This document shows, piece by piece, positions 21,710 to 33,321 of a stretch of DNA of 64,000 nt. Made by a program: the position numbers and the translations under genes. Within the stretch, counting starts at the first letter, position 1. Each line of letters opens with the position of its first letter. Below the pieces are notes generated by a model. It was not told where the DNA came from. It saw only the letters and a list, made by a program, of their open reading frames with translations, and made no database searches. Source of the stretch: Takakia lepidozioides (taxonomy: Eukaryota; Streptophyta; Takakiopsida; Takakiales; Takakiaceae). Location of the stretch: assembly GCA_030704615.1 (NCBI GenBank), contig CM060733.1, forward strand, positions 47,926,001 to 47,990,000, written 5' to 3'.

Positions 21710-22885
21710 ACCCAAAGGACAGGTTGAAAACCACCTTTACTCACCATGGGGCACCTTTGCCTATACACGGATGCCCTTTGGCCTGTGCAACGCACCCTTG
21801 ACGTTTCAGAGGGTCATGCCTTCTCAGACATCGTGAGAAGAAATTTGGTCATCTTCTTAGATGACTTTTGTTGCAATGGGGATGCAAAAGATTACGTTGC
21901 AGCATTACGAGAGTGCTTCATCCGGTGCAACGAGAATGAGATCTCTCTCAACCCAATGAAGTGCATGTTTGCAGTCACACATGGATTGCTACTAGGGCAC
22001 ATAGTGTCCAAAGATGGCGTGGCGACAGATCCAGCAAAGGTGAGCGTCATAGTCGAATTGCCTGCATCAGAGACATCATCTAAGGTGAAAGGGTTCCTTG
22101 GCCACACAGGGTGGTATATGAAATTTATGGACAAGTATGCAGCAAAAGCCTTATCTCTGACTCGATTATTGAAAAAGAACCAGATAATTTCCTGGGATAC
22201 AGGGTGTCAAGAGTCTTTCGAGACACTCAAGCAGCGCTTGGTGTTCGCTCCCGTTTTGGCCGCTCCCGACTGGAACATGCCTTTCCATGTTTACGTTGAT
22301 GCTTCAGCGGTGGCCGTAGGCTGTGCCTTGTGCCAACCAGATGCTGATGGCCATGGTCATCCAATATCTTTCACCAGTCCACAACTGACATTCACCGAAA
22401 CGAGGTATAGCACCACGGAGCGGGAGGCTCTGGGAATGATTTTTGCCGTAAAAAAATATCGGCATTACCTGTTGGAGACACCTTTCATTTTTTTGTTGAT
22501 CACATGGCATTACGATACCTGATCAATAAACCCGATTTGACGGGAAGAATAGCCAGGTGGGTTATTCTTCTTCAGGAATTCGACTACAAGGTAGTCTACA
22601 AGCCCGGAAAGCTTAATGCTCAGGCCGATCACCTTTCCCGATTGTCGGAGGAAACAGGGGCTGAGCCTATTGACGATGACTTCCCGGATGCATTTTTGTT
22701 CTCCATAGAGACCGTTCCTCCATGGTATGAACACATAGCTCAGTATTTAAGCACCCTGGAATTTCCCCCAAGATTGGATCGACATGCGCAACGAAGGCTT
22801 TGACTGCGCATCATGAAGTTTGCTTTTGTGGGAGGGCAACTTTATAGAAGGGGATTGGATGGACTCTTGAGGCGATGCGTTTGAT
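21710..22885 (+). pseudogene. Gypsy element A: 3' half of RT, RNase H, truncated integrase
   Basis: It starts at the accc duplication and carries on the RT broken at 19428: PKDRLKTTF, a one-base shift, then WGTFAYTRMPFGLCNAP, VIFLDDF (YxDD motif with Phe for Tyr), LLGHIVSKDGV and VKGFLGHTGWY. RNase H follows (HVYVDASAVAVGCAL, YSTTEREALGMIFAVKKYRHYL), with a frame break at 22500, then ALRYLINKPDLTGRIARW and YKPGKLNAQADHLSR. It ends in the start of integrase (MKFAFVGGQLYRRGLDGLLRRC), cut at about 22885. Several frameshifts make it inactive. Confidence 0.85.
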
Positions 22886-23925
22886 CCTCCTCTCGCACGT
22901 TGCTTGCTCTTTCCGCTCGCCCCTTTGTTGTGCAACCTCGCTTCTTGAGAGGAAAGGAGTATATGCTTCAGGCTTGTTTTAAGGCTTCACAGGGGGATAC
23001 CGTGTTGGCAGTGGCAGGAGCCTTTGGAGTTTCTGTCAGAGTCGCAATTATCTGGCCTTCTTTGTGCAAGCATGGGGTTGCAAAAATGAAAGTTGTGTAG
23101 TACAGGTGGAAGAAGTAGGAGAAGGTTGGTGGGATACATGTAACCTCCCAACGTTTGGTGCAATTTTGGTTAGGCCTGATGACCATATTGCATGGAGTAC
23201 TAAAGCTGAATGCCAGGTCTCTTCTTTGCGGGAAGAGATCGACCATTGACTTCCGACAAAACAGTTTTGTTTAAGTCCATCTATAGTTTCTACTAATGGA
23301 ATATGTAAAGAAGTTCTTCCTAGTGACATGGTATGCAAATCATATCTACAGAAACCTCAGATAACAATCGGATGATCGCTCAAGGCTGCTCCTCGGAATA
23401 GTGGATTCTACTTTCATCCATAATAAACTTGAAAAATCATCCATTTATTTTCTATAGGTTGTTCAATATATAGAGATGTCACTTAATTGGCAGGGGCCTT
23501 CGAAGGGCTCAGAATTTTCATCCAATCTGCATAATGTTCCTGATTTGAAGTCATTGAAGTCATTTGAATGTGATTTGAATTCTGGCCCCACAGAGCATCT
23601 CAAGTCAACCATTTGACAATTTAGCAGCGGGTGGTTTTTCAGATGTTTGAATCTTGCGTACCTGGCGGGCCATGGATTCTCAAGTGGGCAGCAGGATGGT
23701 GCTTTTGCATCACAAGTAGACCCAACCCAGGCGGTGAGCAATCGACAGTTATCGGACCTTCCGGACCACGAACTCTTCCCTGAATTACATTTATGACAAG
23801 GTATGAAAGACGTTTCAGAGGTGCCGGCCATTGGTCTAGGGAGAGGAAGACGTCGATGGAATGCGAGACGAGCTGCTCCTTCCAGGCTCGCTCGCTCTTA
23901 GCAGAGTGTTAGCAGTGTGCTGGCG
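22886..23925. other. Sequence between gypsy A and the RLP pseudogene
   Basis: Small frames only (the longest is 122 codons on minus at 23463-23831), none recognised. The last few hundred bases should include the promoter and 5' UTR of the RLP copy. Confidence 0.4.
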
Positions 23926-23927
23926 AA

Positions 23928-25940
23928 ATGTGGGCTGAGCTTGCTTGTGTGCAGAAACAGATTGCAATGAATCATCCGAGGTTTTACGAGGTTTTAGGCA
24001 TAGTTTTAGTACTAGGCGTCATGGCGGGTGTGTTGTGTGGGGCAACACCACCATCGCCTGCTGCTGCAAGCTTGCAGAAGCACAGGAACATAAAAATGGC
24101 TGATGATCGTGTAGGCAAGAGTGGCCGGATTGCGGACGTGGAGGTGTTGTTGGCATTCAAGATTGGCATACTTAAGGATCCAAAAGGAATGCTAACGAAT
24201 TGGAGCGCAGCGGCCGGAAGAGACATTTGTCACTCATGGAACGGGGTCACCTGTGATGCAGCACATGCACACGTGGTACAACTGAATCTTGGAGGCATGG
24301 AGCTCCAAGGCACCATCACTCCATTGCTTGGCAATCTCTCCTTCTTGCAAACTCTCAACTTGTCCTCCAATGCTTTCACAGGTTTTGTCCCTACACACTT
24401 TGGAAAATGCAGTAGACTTGTTGTTGTAGATCGACATGTTACTTCCAATTAATTCCCTGGGTTAATGTGTCTTGGTGAGCTAGGCCAAAGCCAACACATG
24501 ACAACATAACTAGCAAGGCAGGAGTGAGCACATCAGTATGCTCACCGACAACATTTGTTTCTGCTCTATTCTCTGAACTAATCCATTACGAGCTACATAT
24601 GCACAAGGCTTTTAGGCTTAACAAACGCTTTGAGAAAGAAATTTTTTGGGGGCTCTCTCTTTCTTAATTCATGCTATCTCTTGTCCCATAAATGATCTCC
24701 TCGGAAGTTTTGAAGTATCATATTTCATGTCCTGTTAATTCCCGTGAAGCTGAGAACCTTACAAAGCCTGACAGTTTTGTACTTGCTATACAACAATCTC
24801 GCAGGTGTGATTCCTACTAGTTTGGGAGATTGCTCATCTTTGGTGGAGCTGGACTTGAGCAACAATCAGCTGGGTGGGCACATACCAAGGGAGTTAAGGG
24901 GGGTTGCAAAAACTAGCGATCCTTTACCTTTTCAGCAACACACTCACAGGCACCATTCCTTCTACTTTGGGAAATTGCTTATCTTTGGTGCAGCTAGACT
25001 TGGACTCCAATCAACTCACTGGAGACATACCGATTGAGCTAGGGAGGTTGGAAACCTAACGCAACTTTTCCTTTGGAACAACAGCGTCACAGGCACCATT
25101 CCTGCTAGTTTGGGAAATTGTTCATCTTTAGTGGATTTGGTGTTGACCAACAACCAGCTGAGTGGGAATATACCCGTGGAGCTAGGGATATTGCAGAATC
25201 TAACTTTCCTTTATCTTTTCAGCAACAATCTCACAGGCACCATTCCTGCAAGTTTGGGAAACTGCTACATCTTTGGTGGCCTTGGAGTTGTCCGACAATC
25301 AGCTTAGTGGGAACATACCCATGGAGCTAGGGGGGTTGCGAAACCTAACTTTTCTGTATCTTTGGAACAACATGCTTACAGTCACTATTCCATCTAGTTT
25401 GGGAAATTGCTCATCTTTGGTGTACCTTGACTTGTACTCAAATCAGCTGAGCGGGAGCATACCGATGGAGCTAGGGCGGTTGCAAAACCTAGCATACCTT
25501 CTCCTGTGGAACAACAGCCTCACAGGTACCATTCCTGCTAGTTTGGGAGATTGCTCATTTCGGCGATGTTGGACTTGGACTCCAATGAGTTAAGTGGGAA
25601 CATACCGGTGGAGCTAGGGCAGTTGCGAAGAATGGACTCCCAGGCACAATTCCTACTAGTGTGGGGGATTGCTCATCTTTGGTGGAACTAGAATTGTACT
25701 CCAATCGATTGACCTATAGATCTAGGGCGGTTGCAAAATCTAGAATATCTTTTCCTGTGGAACGACAGTCTGACTGGCATCATTCCTACTGGTTTGGGAG
25801 GTTGCTCATCGTTGATAGAGTTGGACTTGAGCCTAAATCAGCTGAGTGGAAATGTACTGATGGAGCTAGGGATGTTGCAAAACCTAACTGCCCTTTACCT
25901 TGGGAACAACAGCCTCACAGGCACCATTCCTACTAGTCTG
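23928..25940 (+). pseudogene. LRR receptor-like protein pseudogene (second copy)
   Basis: From 24356 this is the same sequence as the window start, shifted by 24355 bases, including the intron (24426-24749). Exon 1 (ATG at 23928 or 23967) encodes a signal peptide (GIVLVLGVMAGVLCG), an LRRNT cap (LLAFKIGILKDPKG, WNGVTCD) and the first LRRs, so it shows what lies upstream of the first copy. Exon 2 is broken: an extra base near 24896, one lost near 25053, one gained near 25267, one lost near 25555, a ~170-bp loss at about 25630 and a ~12-bp loss at about 25713. Similarity stops at about 25940, removing the second half of the receptor and its membrane helix. Confidence 0.9.
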
Positions 25941-26320
25941 GGATTTCAAACTCGTGCAAGAAACATTTACATAGCTTGGAATCCGCCCAGAGAAGTTGTT
26001 AGATGAAGGAAATCCCAAGTTTACAGGTGATTGTATGGACGAGATTTGCAAATGTAGATGACATTGTACATGAAACAACGATGAACCCACTTTCTTGTGA
26101 GCACTGGAATACAGAAAAGTACAATCCACATCTGTGCGGAACATGGGAGAGAGAGAAAGAAGAGAAACCATGATGATGGTGCCAACTATGGCTAGCAAGC
26201 ATAAATATGAAGCTCCTTCTCCCTAGCAAGGCTCCTGCCCTCTTTGAGAGTTGGTGCTATGAGGTTTTGGGTTGGTTAGGACATGAGATGAAAATACAAA
26301 GCTTTTTGTTTCCTTACGAA
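25941..26320. other. Flank with a short RLP 3' intron match
   Basis: Bases about 26022-26055 repeat the sequence at 4500-4532 (acaggtgattgtatggacg), linking this flank to the RLP family 3' region. Otherwise nothing is recognised. Confidence 0.5.
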
Positions 26321-26324
26321 ACAC

Positions 26325-29300
26325 TCAGTGACTCATTTCTGCATCCACCAGTGCCTGGAGGACACTGGTCTTCTGCTTACCATAGGTGCACCGGCAAATG
26401 TGCATGGCTCGCTGATTTGCGGATTTGAACTGAACTGACTTCTTGCTGCCAGCACGCCTGGCTGCCTCTTTCGCCACAACTCCCATGCGTAGAGTACTTT
26501 TGCTGCCTGGGCACACTGCTACCATGGCCTCAACGGCTAGTTCTAAGAATGGGTTCAGCTCATGATTACTATTGATCGTGGTGTTGGGATAAGGTGTACA
26601 AGACTGTAGAAAGGAAGCCCGAACCCAGCTTTCTTCCAGAGATTTTAGCCCAAGACCCTTCAATCGTTTGTCAAGCTCTTGGTAGAACTTGGGCCCCAAT
26701 GCTGCCTGTGTCTCTCTGGCATTTGGATCTGACCCATTCTGTGATTGGGACTTGCCTACCAGCTCCATCTGCAGGTTGTATTGAAAAATCAGCTTCTTTG
26801 AGTGTAGAAATTCCGAAACAAAGTCTTAGGGATTAGACCAACAGCAGACCCTTTTTGATCAAGCCTTCAAGCATTTGACAATTCTGTTTTCCTTGTTGGA
26901 AGTTCACTTGTGTATGAGAGTGCAATTCTCCTTCTGAGGGTAGATTGCAGTCAGCAGCACTCACCAGCTTGATATATCGACTCGTGACTTGAGAGGGAGG
27001 GGATTCCAATGACTCTTCCAGCTTGCACCGAGTGCAGTCACAGACAAAGCCCCAGCCCTTGGTGCTAAGCTCCCTCCGTTGCTCTTGTGGCTGAAAGATG
27101 TTGAAGTAGTTCCGAGTGATCTCTTCCCCAGCCCGCAGATCACGGGATGCAAACACAAACAAGTTTCTCCCAACAAGCATTAGCGATGAGTTGGGAAGGC
27201 ATGAGTGGTTGATGAAGGAGGGCAGCCACCATAACCCCCATGACTCCACCTGCACCCATCCAATGTTCTTTCAAGTCAAATTATTGTGAGAATGCGACCC
27301 TCATGCAGTGTCCATGCAACTCGAAACCCTCCATGTGTCACTTTGGAGACAGCAAGTCTGCATCTACCTTTGATCGCTCACAACCCAACAGATACCTTTC
27401 TTGAAACCTGTCATAATTGGTACTATTGGTAGTCTGTTATAGAGCCCTTTTTCTTGAAGAAGAATTTCAGGCCCCAACTTCTCTACTAGCAGCCCATGCC
27501 AACGGAATGTTTGCTCCATGCGTGCATGGGGTCCCTCATAAGAAGAGGAGAGGGAGAGAGAGAGATTGACCTTGTTTTCTTTTTCCCCTGAGTCTCGCCA
27601 GTTTCTCCATCCCAATGTGGTGTTGCCATTTATTGCATTGAGCTGAATGATGCGGCAAATGTGTTCAGTGTCAAGTTGGGTAACAGGTGTCCCGTTCCTT
27701 CCAAGGGCAGAGATACTTATAAGAGATGCTGGCAAAGGTCCATTTCCATGGAACATAGAACTCAGTTTTTGAAAATCTCTGTCACCAAGTACACCCAATG
27801 CTTCATGAAGCAACCTGCTCGCAACTTCCTTACAGGATTCATCTGCTATCTGCTCTGAACCAGACGAAGTTGGTTTGAACTGCGTGAAAGCCATGGGGTT
27901 TGCAACAAGTAAAAGGTCACCAGCCTCTACATCTTTGGTCAGAATCAGACCCCGTCCATGCCCGCTGCATTCCTCGATCTTTACGGACCCTACGAATTCC
28001 GCGTATGAAGGGATCTCTCCAACAAATCGCCCTCTTGAGTAGAAATGTGACAAATCAAACACGCCATGCTGGCTTTGCTGGACACCAACAATGCTCTCCT
28101 GAAGTGCAGCTTGGAGGTCTTTGTCTGAAGGAGCACGCGGAGCAGCTGCCTGCAAGGAAAGACAGTTTGCTGGATGATGTCAAAAAAGAGAGGAAAGGAA
28201 ACCACTTTCGTCAATAGCAAAAAGATTGGCCCATTCAGAAAACTCTCTCCAAAACCCGAAATGTAAAAACGAAGGGCCAAAAATAACTCGACAATAGGAG
28301 CAAGCAATGCCTCCTTGTAAGAAGTTCTCCAGGAACCAGAGCTCGTCGCCTATTACAGTGACCAAGAGATTGTAATACAGCACTACTTAATTAATGAAGC
28401 AGCAATTAGTTGATCAAACTAACAAAGTAAACAGAGACCACCGCACCTGTAAGATTTCCAGAGCTTCCTGGTATTGACCAAGCCCAAGTAAGGCCCTTCC
28501 CTTTCTAAACAAGCTCTTGAGATGGTTGGATTCAAGAGCCAGGGCACTGTCTCCATCAGCAAGCGCGTTCTCGTAAAGATGCAGACGAATCCAGGCTTCA
28601 GCACGATTTGAATATCCCAGCAGAACCTCACATTCAGCCGCATGTCCATTGGCCTGAGCATCATCCTCGATAGGTTCAATCCCTTTTGATGGCTTTGCCA
28701 GGTCGTCGGCAGGAGATCTGTGTTCCTGTTCCCATTTAGCCTGAAGGATCCCCCTACTGTACAACTCTACAGCTCCTTGAAAGTCTCCTTGTGAGAACTT
28801 GTTGTTTCCTTGTATGCGTAAGGCTTTGGAAGATAGATGGTCAAAGTTGCCACTTAATATTTGCTCTCCTATCCTGTTTTCAACTGGGCTCTGTTCTACT
28901 AACCTTGCCTCTTGTTGGCTCTCGCCATCAAAACTTCCGGCTAAGGTTCCCCTTTGCACTGGTTTTTCATCATTTGATACTGCCACACAGTCACTTAAGT
29001 CAATCTCTTGTAACTGTTCCTTTGCAGCTGAACTTCTGGCCTCTGGTGGTGTTTTTGCCTGTAACAGCATGTCTACATCTGAGCCCCTAGTGAAGTCCTC
29101 TGTGTCCTCTCCTCCCGCGCTCAAACTTGAGAGACCTCCCGAGTCATCATGAACTTCCTCCAGTGGTTGAGTGAGCTCTTGAAGGTTAGACTGTCGGCTA
29201 TCTGATTGTGGCCTCTTCCCGTTCGAGCTCCTTTCTATGTCCTCCACACCACACGCATCCAAACTTGGACTGGACTCAATCAATTTTAAATGCTCCTCTG

Positions 29301-30810
29301 CAGTGGGACTGGTAGGCTGTAGTGATGTCAGCACCTGTGGTGTCTTTCCATCTGTGGTACTCATCACAGAGTTACTTGTCTGCTCTACTTCTAGATCTCT
29401 CGAACAGTCATTTGCTTCCTCTTCCAATTCGGCAAGTGTGATCTGCACATCAGAGCTCTCAGTTGTTGCATCCTTTTGCAATCCCTCTTCAGAGCCATGG
29501 CTATCCTTCTTTTCAATATCCTTACTTGAATCTTGACTGCTGACCTCTAAAGGATGCTCTGCTCCTAAGCTTTCAGCTACTTCTTCCATTTGCATATCTT
29601 CTCCTACTCCTGCCAAAATGCTGCTGGAATCCTTGTTCTGTTCAACTTTACTGGGAGCTGAGCTGCTGGCCTCTGATAGTTTTCCACCTTCAGATACACC
29701 GGCTACAGTTTCCCTGCTCACATCACTTTCCCCTGCTTCAGAGGTCTCTTCTGCATCTTTTTCAGCGGTTTGGCTGCTGACATCTTTAGATTCCTCTCCT
29801 TTTGGTTTCTCACTCATGCTTTGAGAGATGTCACCATTTGAGTGAAGCGCTTCTGGAGTGGACGCCCCAACCCCTGAGACGAAAGTCTCTTTCCCGGCGT
29901 TACTCTCATGATCACTTGGCCTCCTCTCCCAATCCATTTCTGGCATTGAAAGAAATACAATATCATCTGGGTTTTCAACAAGAACACCCACCATTCCATC
30001 TGGAAATCGCTTCAAGTAAGGATCTCTCACAGCCACCCTTGCACCCTCTGGGTAGCAATGCTGTGCTTGTGTCATACTAGCCCGCATAGGTACTGCATTA
30101 GTCAGCGTTATTTTAGCTGCCAAGCCCGAGTCTTCCTCCAGCACATTTACCTGGAGAACAAAGTAATTAGTTTTTGAAGTAAATACAAGAAGCTTGGACA
30201 CCAGTGTGCATGAGGGAGATGGTAAAGAATTCCCTATTGAACTGCCAACATTGTTCACACTGATTATTATTTATTACTCACGAATTCTCAATGCTGCTGT
30301 GCCTTGCTGAAAGAAAAGACTGGTTTGTCGTTCAGGTTATTTCTTGGTCAGTCCATGACTTCTACACCCCGGGTGTGTGTGTGTGTGGGTGTGTGTGTGT
30401 GAAAGAGAGAGGGAGAGAGGAGAAGAAATACCAACCACAGAGTGTATCTTGAGAGATTTCACGCAGAACCGACCCTCAAGCACGTGCCTGCGATGGGTTT
30501 TTCCCACCTTCATCTCCTTGAACGATATGGGCTTGAGACCCTTCCACGGGACCCCCGGAAGAACTGGAGGGATGGACGGCGCCTCGCTATCCGCTAATGA
30601 AGTTCCAGGGAGCAACCCCATCTCTAGCATGTGTGCATCATGCAGGGCTGCCAGGTGAGCTGCAACCAGTCCTGTCTTCTCAAAATACTCCGAGGCATGA
30701 ATTGTCTCAGCCGGCCCTGGACCCACCAATTTGCTGCCAGGGGACGTGCTTCCTATTTCGTGTGTCCCCTTTTTCACCGGACTGGCAGTTAGCTCCATGT
30801 GGGCTGGCAT
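26325..30810 (-). CDS. TPR- and SET-domain protein (SMYD-like putative methyltransferase)
   Basis: SET domains methylate lysines; plant proteins of this TPR-SET type are poorly characterised. Proposed minus exons are: 30810-30436 (starts MPAHMEL; ends HSV); 30150-28447 (VNVLEEDSG, a long Ser/Glu-rich acidic insert, then TPRs NKFSQGDFQGAVELYS, YSNRAEAWIRL, LFRKGRALLGLGQYQEALEIL); 28149-about 27368 (start of split SET: IEECSGHGRGLILTKDVEAGDLLL); about 27250-26833 (LPSFINHSCLPN, the NHSC cofactor motif, then FVCDCTRC post-SET); and about 26769-26325 (C-terminal helices ending ALVDAEMSH). The first donor/acceptor pairs keep phase. The join between the third and fourth exons does not, so a small exon is missed or the site differs there. 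Resembles the Arabidopsis TPR-SET protein At1g33400 as I recall it. Confidence 0.83.
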
Positions 30811-32195
30811 GATTGCTACTGAACAATCGGACTACCTATGAGAGTGTTAACGAGGTTGAGGAAAGAGATGGCAAGAACCCAACCGCTGAATTGGCGATCT
30901 GAAAAGCAGACTCGTGAGTCAATGCGGTTGATGTCTGAACTTTCTTGGGTCCTTCTCTTTTCTTCCTCTCTGAAACACTGCCTGCGTTCTTTTTTGCTAC
31001 TGGTATTGCACCCAATGATCACTGCCGCCTCTTGAAGAAACCACTACCGCATCAGCAAGAAATCTCTCTCTCTCGCTCTCTCAAACATAAAACAGGCGAA
31101 GCATCCCCCACTCACTGTCGTTGCCTCTCCCGCTACCAGCGAAGAAACACGCTTAGCCCATCAAGAAGTCTGAATCTTCCTACATCCTCTTCTCCTCTCC
31201 CTGTCTGCCCTACGCCTCTACCCATCAACCCCTCTCTGCTGCTTTCTTCGCACTGCAGCATTGCACAACTGCAGCGGATCAAGGATTGCAGTGTGTCAAT
31301 CGGTAGCATAAACCCCGCGTTGCAGCGCGTATAGACCCTCCGACCGACGTGTGAACAGGCTCGCCATGGCTTGCGCAAAGCCAGGTGTCTAGCATGTCAG
31401 GATCGCACGATCTCTTTACTACGCAAGTCAAATCTCCACATCTTTTACATATTTGCGGTTCCCATCCACTCGCCTCCTAAATTTGTCCACTTGATCTTCT
31501 CTGCACTGCAGTTTAGCACCACCTTTGCATTGTCATCTGCGTCGCCTCCATCACATTTGCTTCAAACAACCAACTACAAAACTAGTGCGAGGCAATCGTA
31601 AGCTGTGAGCCCAAGTGTGGACTAACAACAAGTCGCTGCAAGCAGTAAGGATCCCATGAGCCCTCGAAAATTGTGAGCCTCAGAGCGGCTTGGGCTATCC
31701 TCTCAACTCTCAACCTTTTACCCCACCTACTTGTTACTCGCCTTCACTAACTTAGTACCGAAAGAGCTGGACTGGTCTAGAATCTGAAGATTCCTTTGTC
31801 GTCCTGTGGCCCCGTTTATGGATGTGCTTGTCTTATGGTCGAACTCTGTACTTTTGTATATGGTTTGTCATAGTGGAGTATACTTAACACTGGTTTCGAA
31901 CACCGGTTTTGATGGGCACTCGCAATCTGCCCACATGAATTGGCCCGAAGTTTGTAGCCCCTCTTTCGTTTAAATCGAATATTCTTTAACCCTTAAGCGC
32001 CGAGCACCATTTTGGTGGGCGCAGTAAAAAATAGTGCATACTCGCATGGAGGGAGTAACTTTTTACACCCAACCATGCATGCTGATGAACCTTATACTTA
32101 TGTGCATATCTACTACATCCATATCCTGTGAAAAGTGTAATCAATTTGACCAATGCATCTGGAGATTACAACAACATAATCTGCCCCAATTTGTA
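30811..32195. promoter_or_regulatory. Upstream region of the TPR-SET gene; no gene recognised
   Basis: Contains the promoter/5' UTR of the minus-strand TPR-SET gene. CT-rich runs (tctctctctctcgctctctc, about 31062) are typical of plant 5' leaders. Small frames at 30945-31601 have no recognisable domain. Confidence 0.4.
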
Positions 32196-32199
32196 AATG

Positions 32200-32413
32200 T
32201 ATATATATATTATTTAAAGGAAACCTGGGAGCGGACAGCCCACAATTCAGGCCCTTGAGGAGGGGGAAAAATTAACCCCCTTTCATTTATGGGCCATGAG
32301 GCCTACAGGACGATACCGTCACCAACAATCCCAACACGGGGCAGGGCAGCGGGTTTGAACCCCGAACCACCAGGGCGACACACTGTGCACTTACCAGCTG
32401 AGCTACCAGCCGA
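32200..32413 (-). mobile_element. tRNA-derived SINE
   Basis: On the minus strand the head looks like a tRNA: A box ggtagctcagctggt at about 32408 and B box ggggttcaaaccc at about 32355. A non-tRNA body and a TA-rich tail (tatatatata, about 32200) follow. There is no intact tRNA fold and no clear target-site duplication, so the exact ends are uncertain. Confidence 0.65.
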
Positions 32414-33321
32414 TGTTAAGATTAGTGTTCAATGCTAGGCTTAGTCCCTAAATTGCATGCCATTCAAACTAATGTGTTGCATTGTGTCCCATTCCATTCC
32501 ATTCAAACTAGGTGTTCAATTGATGTCAAGCATTTCAACTTGGGATTAAGAGAATATCTTTTGTATGTAAGCATATTCTGTTATTTTAGCATCTTGGGAT
32601 CTGGAATCTGGGCCTAGGGTGGGAGTCTTTTCGTCGTTTGCAGTGTACATAGCTCTTTCGGTGTACCTAGTGTAGAGTAGGCGTTGACATGATCCAACTT
32701 ATTGCAGATATGTAAGGCGCTGTCTGTCGGTGCCCTCTCGCAAGTTGCAAGGCAACAACAGTAAGGTAATAACAAGTGGGTATGTAGCAGTGTGGGGCTT
32801 GTGGGTCTGTCTGACAGTGTTCTGTGTCGTCATAAATCGTCATCAAGAGGGGCAATCATTGTGCACAGGGACTTGACAAATCGGTCTTGCATGCATACAG
32901 ACAAGACCCACATTCTGGAACCTGTTCCCAGCGATGGAGGAAGGCATGCTTTCATCCCTGACAACATAACGTCTTAAAACCTCAGCAAAGGGTTTAGGGT
33001 TTCTCAATTCTCTCTTTTCCTCTCTCTGTTTTTTCTCTCTCCCGGTCTTGAGATACACATACAGCTACAGTGCGTGCATCGGGCGTCATGCCTTCCACCA
33101 GAAAGGGGAAGTTGTCCGCCTCAATTGAGGAGTCACACAGGCAGACTGGATCGCGCGAAAGTGAGTCCAAGTCGCATTCACGTCATGGTATGATCATCAC
33201 TCGCGCTCTTCCAAGTTTCGGCACGATTGAGTGATGTATGGAGCGACCAATGTATGATTTTTTATGTCTCTGATCGTTCGTGGATTGTATTTGTGTTTTC
33301 TGGTCAGAAGAAGATCCAGAA
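32414..33321 (+). promoter_or_regulatory. Upstream region and 5' leader of the AATF gene
   Basis: No gene at 32414-33060. A CT-rich leader (about 33005-33050) precedes an upstream ATG at 33087, which opens a 13-codon frame ending TGA at 33126. A possible 5' UTR intron starts at the donor at 33188 (gtatga). The likely start codon of AATF is at 33322. Confidence 0.45.
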
